The position numbers and the translations under genes are program-made. Positions 25,078 to 31,888 of a stretch of 33,803 bases of DNA are shown piece after piece. Numbering within the stretch: position 1 is the stretch's first letter; each line of letters begins with the position of its first letter. Source of the DNA: Streptomyces brasiliensis (GTDB lineage: Bacteria > Actinomycetota > Actinomycetes > Streptomycetales > Streptomycetaceae); contig NZ_BMQA01000067.1 in assembly GCF_014647875.1 (NCBI RefSeq), positions 1-33,803 on the forward strand. Direction: 5' to 3'. The notes under the pieces are model-generated. The model was not told the DNA's origin and did no database searches. It saw only the letters and a program-made list of their open reading frames with translations.

Positions 25078-25104
25078 TGTCACAAGATCTGTGCCTGTCC
25101 GGTC
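25078..25104 (+). promoter_or_regulatory. ECF41-type promoter of the first sigma gene
   Basis: TGTCACA, 16 bases, GGTC, upstream of a small leader ORF (25140) and of the sigma gene (25280). It suggests autoregulation. Confidence 0.75.
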
Positions 25105-25139
25105 TGGTCTGTCGAACAGACGAAGAAGGAGAAGACGTC

Positions 25140-25253
25140 GTGCGCAGCGCTGCATCGCCGACTGACGCGCCGCCTTCCCTGATCGCGAAAGGACAGAGCA
25201 CCCCCGCACACACGCCGACGGAATGCCTGGGCCGCCCGGTGGTGTGGTGCTGA
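25140..25253 (+). CDS. Candidate 37-residue leader ORF of the sigma gene
   Basis: A GTG preceded by GAAGAAGGAGAAG, among the best ribosome sites in the window, opens a 37-codon frame ending at 25253, 26 bases before the sigma ATG. The product has no recognised motif. It may be a translated leader peptide or a chance frame; only the start site and position support it. Confidence 0.35.
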   Translation: MRSAASPTDAPPSLIAKGQSTPAHTPTECLGRPVVWC

Positions 25254-25279
25254 GGTGCTGTGACGAAGGAGGGTGCGGC

Positions 25280-26161
25280 ATGGAGTTTGCCGATGAGGCA
25301 CTGCCGATCGGGGAGTTGGTGGATGAGAGACGGCATCTGCTTGATGTGGCGTTCTGGATGCTGGGCAGTGGCGTTGAGGCCGAAGGAGTGGTGGATGAGG
25401 CCTATCGGCGGTGGTATGCGCTTACGGAGGCGGAGCGGGAGGTGATCGAGGAGCCCCGCGCCTGGTTGTCGCGCGAGGTGGGTGGGATCTGTCTGGAACG
25501 GTTGGCGCGGCCGGGAAGGCGGCGGCGTGGTGGACCGGCCCTGGACCCGGGCGACGTAGCCGGTGAGCAGCGACGGCTGTTGGAGCGGGAGGTGAGCGCG
25601 GTGCTGTTGGGGGCGCTGGATGCCTTGTCTCCGGCTGAGCGGGCCGCGTTCGTGCTCAGCGATGTGTTCGGGATGGCGCCGGGTACGGTGGCCGACATCG
25701 TCGGACGGTCCGAGCCGGAGTGCTCCGAGCTGGCGGAGCGGGCGCGGCAGAGCCTTCGGGCCAGGCGAGGGCGGCCCACGACGCCGGAGCAGCAGGCCGC
25801 GGTGGTGGATGAGGTGCGCGCGGCGTGTGCGGCCCAGGATGCGGAGCGGTTGGTGGGGTTGCTGGCGCAGGACGTGACGGCGTTCTTCGACGGCGGTGGC
25901 AAGGTACGGGCGCAGGTACGGCCCGTTCATGGCCGAGAGCAGGTGGCCCGGAGTCTGCTGACGCTGTTGGCTCCGCGGGCGCGCACGACGGTGGACCCGC
26001 ATTCCGTCAACGGGCGGACTGGGCTGGTCGTGCGCTACGACCGACGGGTCGCCGCGGTCATCAGCCTCGACCTCGCCGGCCCTCGCATCGTCCAGGTCTG
26101 GGTCGTCGTCAACCCCGACAAGCTACGTCCCTGGAACCAGACCGCTCCCAGTTGTCGCTGA
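25280..26161 (+). CDS. ECF sigma factor, ECF41-like with SnoaL-type C-terminal domain
   Basis: A 293-residue alternative sigma factor predicted to direct RNA polymerase to TGTCACA promoters. Residues ~13-80 form a degenerate sigma-2 domain; ~100-163 sigma-4 (LGALDALSPAERAAFVLSDVFGMAPGTVADIVGRS). The C-terminal ~110 residues are a SnoaL-like domain with two ECF41 hallmarks, DGGGK (204-208) and NPDKL (278-282). The WLPEP linker motif of the group is absent, replaced by an Arg/Gly-rich stretch. The ATG at 25280 follows GAAGGAGGG. In the ECF41 group this fused domain, not an anti-sigma factor, controls activity, and no anti-sigma gene is nearby. It ends 108 bases from the convergent second sigma gene. 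Confidence 0.9.
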   Translation: MEFADEALPIGELVDERRHLLDVAFWMLGSGVEAEGVVDEAYRRWYALTEAEREVIEEPRAWLSREVGGICLERLARPGRRRRGGPALDPGDVAGEQRRLLEREVSAVLLGALDALSPAERAAFVLSDVFGMAPGTVADIVGRSEPECSELAERARQSLRARRGRPTTPEQQAAVVDEVRAACAAQDAERLVGLLAQDVTAFFDGGGKVRAQVRPVHGREQVARSLLTLLAPRARTTVDPHSVNGRTGLVVRYDRRVAAVISLDLAGPRIVQVWVVVNPDKLRPWNQTAPSCR

Positions 26162-26269
26162 TGCATCCCGCAGTCGTGTCGGTGCGGCCACCGACGATGT
26201 CCTGCCTCGGCGGCCGCACCGGCATGGGTGCAGCCCTATTGGTTCACGCCGTGTCCAGGACCGCTTCCA

Positions 26270-27190
26270 TCAGGCTCGGAGCGCCGTCTCGTGCCGCGAC
26301 GGCGAGTTGAGGAAAGCGGCGATCTTGCTCGGGTTGAACACCCACATGACCCGGTGAATGCCTTCGCTCGACGCCGCTATCGTCATGAAGGTCGAGGGAC
26401 GGCCGTCCCGGTAGAGCAGCACCCCACTGCGTCCGTTGGCCTGGACGAAGCGCACCTCCACCTCGCCCCAGAACCGGGGGTACGCGGTCGACAGATTCGC
26501 CACCCGTGCACGTCCCAGCACCGGGATGCGAGCGGCGCCGCGTATGCCGTTGCCGTCGGACAGACTCACGGCTCCGGGTGTGAGGAGCCCTTCCAAAGAG
26601 GCGATGTCTCCCTGCCGTGCCGCCGCCACGAACGCCTTGAGCAGACGCCGGTGCTCGGTCACGTCGACGCTCTCGCGCTGCTCCGCCACGAGGTGCCTGC
26701 GCGCCCGGCTCACGATCTTTCGCGCGTTGACCACTGTCAGCTGGAGCATCTCCGCGATATCGGCGTACGCGTAGTCGAACGCCTCCCTCAGGACGTACGC
26801 GGCCCGCTCCGTAGGGGTCAGCCTCTCCAGAACCAGCAGGAGCGCGAGTTCCAGTGCTTCCGCCCGCTGGGCACCCACTTCGGGATCATTGCTCGTGTCG
26901 ACCGGTTCGGGCAACCACGGACCGATGTAGGTCTCCCGCCGCACACGGGCGGACTGCGCCACGTTGATCGCCAACCGGGTGGTGGCGCTCGACAGAAAGG
27001 CCACGGGGCTGACCACAGCCGAACGATCGGCCTTCTGCCAGCGCAGCCACACTTCCTGCACCACGTCCTCGGCCTCGACCGCGCTTCCCAGTACGCGGTA
27101 TGCGATACCGAAGAGCCGGGGCCGGAGCTCCACGAAGACAGAAACAGTCTCGTCCAGGGCACCTTCCGCGGGGGGCGTCTCGGGATACAT
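26270..27190 (-). CDS. ECF sigma factor, ECF41 group (SigJ-like)
   Basis: A 306-residue sigma factor, more canonical than its neighbour. Sigma-2 spans about 15-85 (FGIAYRVLGSAVEAEDVVQEVWLRW); the ECF41 signature WLPEP is at 92-96; sigma-4 at about 115-170 (LERLTPTERAAYVLREAFDYAYADIAEMLQ). The fused SnoaL-like domain has DGNGI (212-216) where DGGGK is usual and NPSKI (286-290) where NPDKL is usual. I start at the ATG at 27190 after AGAAGGATC; an open frame continues to 27232 without a good site. It has an ECF41-type promoter about 200 bases upstream. It is tail to tail with the first sigma gene. Confidence 0.93.
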   Translation of the reverse strand: MYPETPPAEGALDETVSVFVELRPRLFGIAYRVLGSAVEAEDVVQEVWLRWQKADRSAVVSPVAFLSSATTRLAINVAQSARVRRETYIGPWLPEPVDTSNDPEVGAQRAEALELALLLVLERLTPTERAAYVLREAFDYAYADIAEMLQLTVVNARKIVSRARRHLVAEQRESVDVTEHRRLLKAFVAAARQGDIASLEGLLTPGAVSLSDGNGIRGAARIPVLGRARVANLSTAYPRFWGEVEVRFVQANGRSGVLLYRDGRPSTFMTIAASSEGIHRVMWVFNPSKIAAFLNSPSRHETALRA

Positions 27191-27390
27191 GATCCTTCTG
27201 TCTCCGTTCCTCCGAGTATCCAGCGCTGTCAAGTGGCGCGATCATCCGGCTGCCCGGGGAACAGCCGCTTCGGCGAACGGCGTTCGGGCGGGGCACAGCT
27301 ACCCGTAGGGTCTTGCGAGACCGGCAGCCCGGCTCCCCACGAGCGGCGACCACTGATCATCACGGTGCCTCCCATCGCGTCTGCTTCATT

Positions 27391-27417
27391 GACAACGGAG
27401 GTCCCTGTTTTGTGACA
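27391..27417 (-). promoter_or_regulatory. ECF41-type promoter of the second sigma gene
   Basis: On the minus strand TGTCACA, 16 bases, TGTC. The leader to the ATG at 27190 is about 190 bases. Confidence 0.7.
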
Positions 27418-27471
27418 TCCGCCGTGCAAGTTCGGTGTCAGCGCTTGGAGTGCCGTATGCGTTGAGTGAAG

Positions 27472-27498
27472 TGTCATGCTTCTTCTTGACATAGTGTC
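27472..27498 (+). promoter_or_regulatory. Weak ECF41-like promoter candidate before the secreted cupin
   Basis: TGTCATG, 16 bases, TGTC: the spacing is exact but the -35 has two mismatches. The nearest gene, the cupin at 27799, is about 300 bases downstream. Confidence 0.3.
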
Positions 27499-27798
27499 AA
27501 TCAGGCGATGCAGACGCTGGCTTCAGGGCGACGGCCTTGTCTGGTACTGTCCCGGTTCTCTGACGTAGCCTCAGGAACGGTACCAGGTCCGGCATGTCTG
27601 CACGCTCGCGCGGGACGCGACCGTCACTTCAGCCGCGCCCCGAGGTATGCGTCACTGTCCAGCACCGTCTGCCGGCGGCACTCAAGGGTGGCACACTATG
27701 CCGCTCCGGCCTGCGGTCCACGACGACTTGACGAGATCGCGCCTGTGCCGTCTCGCCGGGGCACCATCACGCATCGGGTGACAACCGGGTCGTCCTCC
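27499..27798. other. About 300 bases without a recognised gene
   Basis: An open frame runs through into the cupin gene from upstream, but its sequence before the signal peptide looks non-coding. It may be a long leader. I see no RNA structure I can name. Confidence 0.35.
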
Positions 27799-28260
27799 AT
27801 GTACCGCATCCACCGTGGAAAGACCATCGTGCACAATCTGTCACGTCTGGGAGTGATCACTGCCGTGCTCGCCGCGCTCTCCCTCCCGGCCACCGCCCAG
27901 GCGACTCCGGGCGGCCCGGGCGTCACCGCGAAGCTCATCGCCCAGACCACCGTGGGCAACCGGGACTACGTCCTGCGCGAGATCACCATTCCCCCCGGTC
28001 AGGGAACCGGTTGGCACCACCACGACGGCACCCTGTACGGCTACGTCAAGCAGGGAACCCTGAGCCACTTCGACGCGACCTGCGCCTCGGACGGTGTGTA
28101 CCCGAAGGGAAGCTCGATTCAGGAGCCGTCGGGCGCCGACCACGTGCACATCGGCCAGAACCGCGGCACCACCGATGTCGTGCTGGAGGTTCTCTACGTC
28201 CTGCCGCACGGTGCCCCCTTCGCGCAGGACGCCGCCGACCCGGGCTGCGACTTCGAGTAG
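27799..28260 (+). CDS. Exported cupin-domain protein
   Basis: A 153-residue predicted secreted cupin. A basic N-terminus leads to a hydrophobic segment (LGVITAVLAALSLPATAQATP) with a signal-peptidase site around ATAQA. The barrel has GTGWHHHDGTLYGYVKQGTLSHFD (metal-binding His cluster) and EPSGADHVHIGQNRG (second motif His). The ATG at 27799 is the first start that leaves a normal signal peptide; a GTG at 27829 would shorten it by ten residues. No ribosome site is obvious. Its ligand is unknown. Confidence 0.83.
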   Translation: MYRIHRGKTIVHNLSRLGVITAVLAALSLPATAQATPGGPGVTAKLIAQTTVGNRDYVLREITIPPGQGTGWHHHDGTLYGYVKQGTLSHFDATCASDGVYPKGSSIQEPSGADHVHIGQNRGTTDVVLEVLYVLPHGAPFAQDAADPGCDFE

Positions 28261-28483
28261 CACCCGGCTCGCGCTCGAGGCGCAGTTGGACATGCTCCGT
28301 GCCGGCTGCGCCGCTCGAAACCTCGTCCGGAGCACGGGCCCCGGTCCTTCACATGCTTCCATCCATCTCCGACGAGGGGGCTCCCGCATATGATGTGCAG
28401 TGGTATCCGTAGGGGAGCCGGACGACGATTCGAGGCGAGCCGAACACGGACGCGACCACGAGGGTTGAGGACGAGAGGAACAC

Positions 28484-29074
28484 ATGGTGTCTGTCACCCA
28501 CGCGGCACATGACATTGAGGTCACCGCTGAGAGCCTCCAGGAGGATCTGGCCCGTCTGGAAGTCCAGAAGCAGTCCCTGGAGAGAGAACTGGCTGCCGTC
28601 GTCGCCCATCTCAGCTCCGTCCAGCGGGCCCTCGGCGCCCTTCAGGCCCTGATGTCGGCCGGGTCGGGCACTTCCGGCGCCCTCGGCAGGACCGGTGTCA
28701 GGGCCGGTGTCAGGGCCGCCGCACATGCCGGTCCCAGGCCGGAGCAGCCCGCGGCGGATCCGGCCGATGTCGCGGCCACGACCGCTCGTGCGCATCGTAA
28801 GCCTCAGTCCTCGGCTGCACCCGAGGACCTCGATGTCTCGCCGGAGTCCTCCGAAGAGACGGGTGAGCAGAAGAAGTACGGCAAGCTCACCGAACAGATC
28901 CTGGACTACTTCTCCGGAGCCGGCGACGTCGAGGTGCGAGCCCGTGATGTCGCAGCGGTGCTTGGCCGCGCCACGGACAGTGGCAGCATCAACGCCGTCC
29001 GCAGCACTCTCGACCGCTTGGTCGGCACCTCACGGATCCGCCGCACGGGCCGCGGCCTGTACCACGCCATGTAA
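28484..29074 (+). CDS. Coiled-coil protein with C-terminal winged-helix-like domain
   Basis: A 196-residue protein not assigned to a named family. Residues ~10-55 (IEVTAESLQEDLARLEVQKQSLERELAAVVAHLSSVQRALGAL) are strongly heptad-like, predicting a coiled coil. A low-complexity Ala/Gly/Pro/Ser linker follows (~58-128). The C-terminal 65 residues (KYGKLTEQILDYFSGAGDVEVRARDVAAVLGRATDSGSINAVRSTLDRLVGTSRIRRTGRGLYHAM) read like a winged helix, with a recognition-type helix and a basic wing. It may be a dimeric DNA-binding or nucleoid protein. The ATG follows GAGGACGAGAGGAA. No TGTCACA promoter is seen. Confidence 0.8.
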   Translation: MVSVTHAAHDIEVTAESLQEDLARLEVQKQSLERELAAVVAHLSSVQRALGALQALMSAGSGTSGALGRTGVRAGVRAAAHAGPRPEQPAADPADVAATTARAHRKPQSSAAPEDLDVSPESSEETGEQKKYGKLTEQILDYFSGAGDVEVRARDVAAVLGRATDSGSINAVRSTLDRLVGTSRIRRTGRGLYHAM

Positions 29075-29231
29075 GCGGCCTGAAGACGCTTTCTTCTCCC
29101 CCTGCGGTGTCGCGCCGCGGGGGTTCACGTGCGGGAGGGCTCTCGCGCTTCCAAGCCTTTCGCAGCGAGCGTGGCCCAGGCCCACTCTCCACTGACGACA
29201 TTCACACCATCTTTGATATGCATCTTGGACT

Positions 29232-29587
29232 CACCGGCCCGTCGTCGTCCGCGCCGACCTCTCCCCTGTTCACCACGCCCGGCTGGAGCTGCCCGGACTC
29301 GTGAGCCCGCGGCGCAACGCCTCGTTGCACCCGTGGTACGAGGACGGCGCCGGCGAGTGGGACGAGACCGTCACCGGCGAACCGGGCCGGCCTGAGGCAC
29401 ACGCGGCGCACGTACGTGAAGGCCGGGCGGATGTCACCGGCCCGACACTGCCGCGGGACACCACCACCTTCCGTGCGGCCCGCTTCCGTTCGTGCAGGCG
29501 GTCCGCAGCGGCCTCCTCACGCACGGGCTCAGCACCGCGGCCATTCACTACGACGTGTTCGGTCCCGACCTCCGGCTCAGCAAGTAG
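29232..29587 (+). pseudogene. Flavohaemoglobin (Hmp) reductase-domain remnant
   Basis: The frame at 29232 reads HRPVVVRADLSPVHHARLELPGLVS...ASLHPWYEDGAGEWDETVTG...GRADVTGPTLPRD, the NAD-binding end of flavohaemoglobin-type NO dioxygenases. It then shifts: VQAVRSGLLTHGLSTAAIHYDVFGPDLRLSK and a stop come in another frame, matching the family end (IHYEVFGPDLW). The globin, FAD domain and normal start are missing. Just upstream lies an AT-rich tract. The gene has lost more than two thirds of its length and cannot be functional as read. Confidence 0.75.
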
Positions 29588-29651
29588 GAGAGCCACGGTG
29601 GCGCGCCGGCCTGCGGTCGGCCTGCCCCACCGGCTCGGCCGACGACGTCGG

Positions 29652-30755
29652 TCACTGGCCGGACAAGAAGATCCCCACCAGGTCCCGTCGGCTCCGTACG
29701 CCGGTCTTGGCGAAGACACTCTTGAGGTGCTGCTGCACCGTGTGGGGCGTCACGAAGAGGCACGCGGCGATCTGGGCGGTGGACCTGCCCCGAAGGATGA
29801 GACGGACGACGTCCCGTTCCCTGTCCGTCAGCGCGTAGGCCGACATCAGCAACGGCAGCATCCGCCCGGGCGACGCATGCTCGATGATCACTGCGACCCC
29901 TTCCCCGATCCCCTGCCCCGGCACATGGGTCCCGTACAGGGCGAGCCGGCCACCGTCCGGAGAGGTGACGCGGGCGAGCGGTGCCTGTGCCATCGCCTCG
30001 TTCCTGTCCGCGGCACGCAGCGCCGCGGCCGCCACCGACAGAACGGCCGTCGGCAATCGGCCTGCGTCCGGGTCGTTGTCGGGAAGGCGGCGCAGCCAGC
30101 GCTCTGTGCCGGGCGACGTCGACCGCACCGCGAAGGCCCGGTCGAGGATGACGAGCCCGGGGGTGTCCTCTGCCGCGATGGAGCTTTCTCCCCCATTTCC
30201 CGCATCACCGTCTCCTGTGTCCTGCAGGAGCATGTGCCTCATGCCTTGAGCCACAACCGGCGCAATGGTGCGAAGCAGCGCATGTGTGTCCGCGTCGAAC
30301 GGCGGACGTCCTTCCTCGCGATAGAGCGAGAGTGCGCCCCAGGTCTCCTTGGCACCCGTGCGTAGGGTCACGCGCAGTTCCTGATCGCTGCCGACCTCCA
30401 GACCCCGCCGTCGGCGGGAGCTGACCCCGGGATCTCCTCCGGTAGCCTCGTGGATCCCGGACATTCCGGATGCGGAACGGCCGAGGTCGGCGATCCGGTT
30501 CACGTCGTCGGCGTAGTGCTCATGAATTATCAACTCCTCGAGGAGCTTTGCGGGTACCTGGGCCCTGCCCTGACGGTAATGGCTGGTGACCAGCAGCGAC
30601 GCTGGGTCGACGCTGTACCAGCAGGTGTCCCACACCTCGGGGATGACGGCGCACAGGACATCGGTCACGACGCTCCACAAGGACACGATGTCCTTGCTGC
30701 GCACGGCCGCGTCGCCGACCTCTTCTGCAATCCGTCTCATTGCCGACTCTTTCAC
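29652..30755 (-). CDS. LuxR-family transcriptional regulator
   Basis: A 367-residue DNA-binding protein. The C-terminal ~60 residues (LTDRERDVVRLILRGRSTAQIAACLFVTPHTVQQHLKSVFAKTGVRSRRDLVGIFLSGQ) are a standard LuxR/GerE helix-turn-helix. The N-terminal ~300 residues contain no receiver or AAA domain; they look like an unusual GAF/PAS-like sensory region (ALSLYREEGRPPFDADTHALLRTIAPVVAQGMRHML). The GTG at 30755 is the longest start; an ATG at 30740 after AAAGAG is also plausible. It is divergent from the cupin at 30874, which it may control. Confidence 0.9.
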   Translation of the reverse strand: MKESAMRRIAEEVGDAAVRSKDIVSLWSVVTDVLCAVIPEVWDTCWYSVDPASLLVTSHYRQGRAQVPAKLLEELIIHEHYADDVNRIADLGRSASGMSGIHEATGGDPGVSSRRRRGLEVGSDQELRVTLRTGAKETWGALSLYREEGRPPFDADTHALLRTIAPVVAQGMRHMLLQDTGDGDAGNGGESSIAAEDTPGLVILDRAFAVRSTSPGTERWLRRLPDNDPDAGRLPTAVLSVAAAALRAADRNEAMAQAPLARVTSPDGGRLALYGTHVPGQGIGEGVAVIIEHASPGRMLPLLMSAYALTDRERDVVRLILRGRSTAQIAACLFVTPHTVQQHLKSVFAKTGVRSRRDLVGIFLSGQ

Positions 30756-30873
30756 GGCCCCACCCTATATCCGGCGGGAAATCGGGTACCACCTTTCTGG
30801 AATATCCAGGCTGTGGATCAATGCCTATATTGTTCGTTGTCCGTTACTCACCACCGGCCACCAAGGGAAATTT
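30756..30873. promoter_or_regulatory. Divergent control region of the LuxR and cupin genes
   Basis: A relatively AT-rich 118-base spacer with several A/T tracts (CCCTATATCC, GGAATATCC, TGCCTATATTG). No TGTCACA element is present. A target of the LuxR regulator is plausible from position only. Confidence 0.45.
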
Positions 30874-31380
30874 ATGTTTGAGTTGACTCCTCAGGCTCTG
30901 GCAGACGCGTTGGGTCGACGGGACGCGCCCCTGCTTCCCTGTCTGCCCGGCGTCCAGAGTCGTCTCCTCATGCACGGCAGCGACACAGAGGGACGGTTCT
31001 CCCTGGTGCAGCACCTTCTCGATCCGCGGGCTCTGGGGGCGCCGGTGCATCGTCGCGCACGCGAGGACGCGTACGTCCATGCACTGAGCGGCGAGGTCTG
31101 GGCACTGTCGAACGGCGAGGAGCGGAAGGCCGCCGCAGGAGAACGGATCCATCAGCAGCGCGGGCAATGGCACGCGTTCTGGAACCGCGGAGACGAACCG
31201 GCCTCCGTACTGGAAATCATCGCGCCGGCCGGGTTCGAGAAGTTCTTCGGGGACTGCGGGGCAATTTCCGGACCGGTCGACGAGAACGTTCTGTCCGAGA
31301 TGGCGGTCGGATACGGCGCGGAGTTCGACTGGTCGGCCACCTCGGATGTCGTCCGGCGTAACGCGTTGTCGTTCCGCTGA
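30874..31380 (+). CDS. Cupin-domain protein
   Basis: A 168-residue cytoplasmic cupin without signal peptide. The barrel reads GRFSLVQHLLDPRALGAPVHRRAREDAYVHALSGEVWALSNGEERKAAAGERIHQQRGQWHAFWNRGDEPASVLEIIAPAGFE, where HRRAREDAYVHALSGE is motif 1 and WHAFWN motif 2; this form is common in actinomycete cupin-2 proteins. It begins at the ATG after CAAGGGAAA. It faces away from the LuxR gene, its likely regulator. The C-terminal tail (VDENVLSEMAVGYGAEFDW) resembles that of putative metal-dependent isomerases; no substrate can be named. Confidence 0.87.
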   Translation: MFELTPQALADALGRRDAPLLPCLPGVQSRLLMHGSDTEGRFSLVQHLLDPRALGAPVHRRAREDAYVHALSGEVWALSNGEERKAAAGERIHQQRGQWHAFWNRGDEPASVLEIIAPAGFEKFFGDCGAISGPVDENVLSEMAVGYGAEFDWSATSDVVRRNALSFR

Positions 31381-31387
31381 CCCGTTC

Positions 31388-31888
31388 TCAGAGGTCAGCA
31401 GTACGTGACAACGCTTCGGCGCGCCACCCACCCGGTGCCACCTCCTGGAGACAGCGCAGCAGGGCCGGGTCGGCGCCTTTGTCGAGGGCCTGGACGGCGT
31501 GACGGACGGCCTCGGCGACCAACGGGGTTCCGCGGCGCAGTACTTCCCGCGCCACTGGGGTCAAGTACACGTCGACACTGCGCCGGTCGTGGCTTGCGGT
31601 CGCGATGGAGATGAGGCCCCGGCCCTGCAGCCGGGTCACGAGTCCGCTCGTGGCCGACTGACTCAGCACGATCTCGGCAGCCAGATCCTGCAGATACAGC
31701 CGCCCGCCCGCGGTGGTGGCACCGTGGTGCAGCACCTCCAACGACTCGAACTCGCGAAGGCTCAACCCCAGCTCCTCATGGAGCCGTCGCTCGACCGCGC
31801 CCTCGATCCGGCGGTGCAGGCGCGCCAGCGCTCTCCAGCGCGTGATCAGTGTCGAGCCTTCGCCCGTCTTCGCTCCCGGTGACTTCAC
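31388..31888 (-). CDS. MarR-family transcriptional regulator
   Basis: A 166-residue winged-helix regulator. RWRALARLHRRIEGAVERRLHEELGLSLREFESLEVLHHG is the dimer helix/HTH start, LQDLAAEIVLSQSATSGLVTRLQGRGLISIATASHDRRSVDVYLTPVARE the DNA-binding wing with the DRR pattern. The GTG start at 31888 overlaps the TGA of the NADH dehydrogenase gene by four bases (GTGA), so the two are translationally coupled. The longer open frame upstream runs through that gene and is not used. It probably regulates its own operon in response to a small molecule or redox signal. Confidence 0.92.
   Translation of the reverse strand: MKSPGAKTGEGSTLITRWRALARLHRRIEGAVERRLHEELGLSLREFESLEVLHHGATTAGGRLYLQDLAAEIVLSQSATSGLVTRLQGRGLISIATASHDRRSVDVYLTPVAREVLRRGTPLVAEAVRHAVQALDKGADPALLRCLQEVAPGGWRAEALSRTADL

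Noticed and set aside
28376..28424. Inverted repeat GGCTCCC...GGGAGCC before the coiled-coil gene as a riboswitch or terminator
   Set aside because: Only a 7-base stem with a loop of nearly 30 bases; too weak to call.
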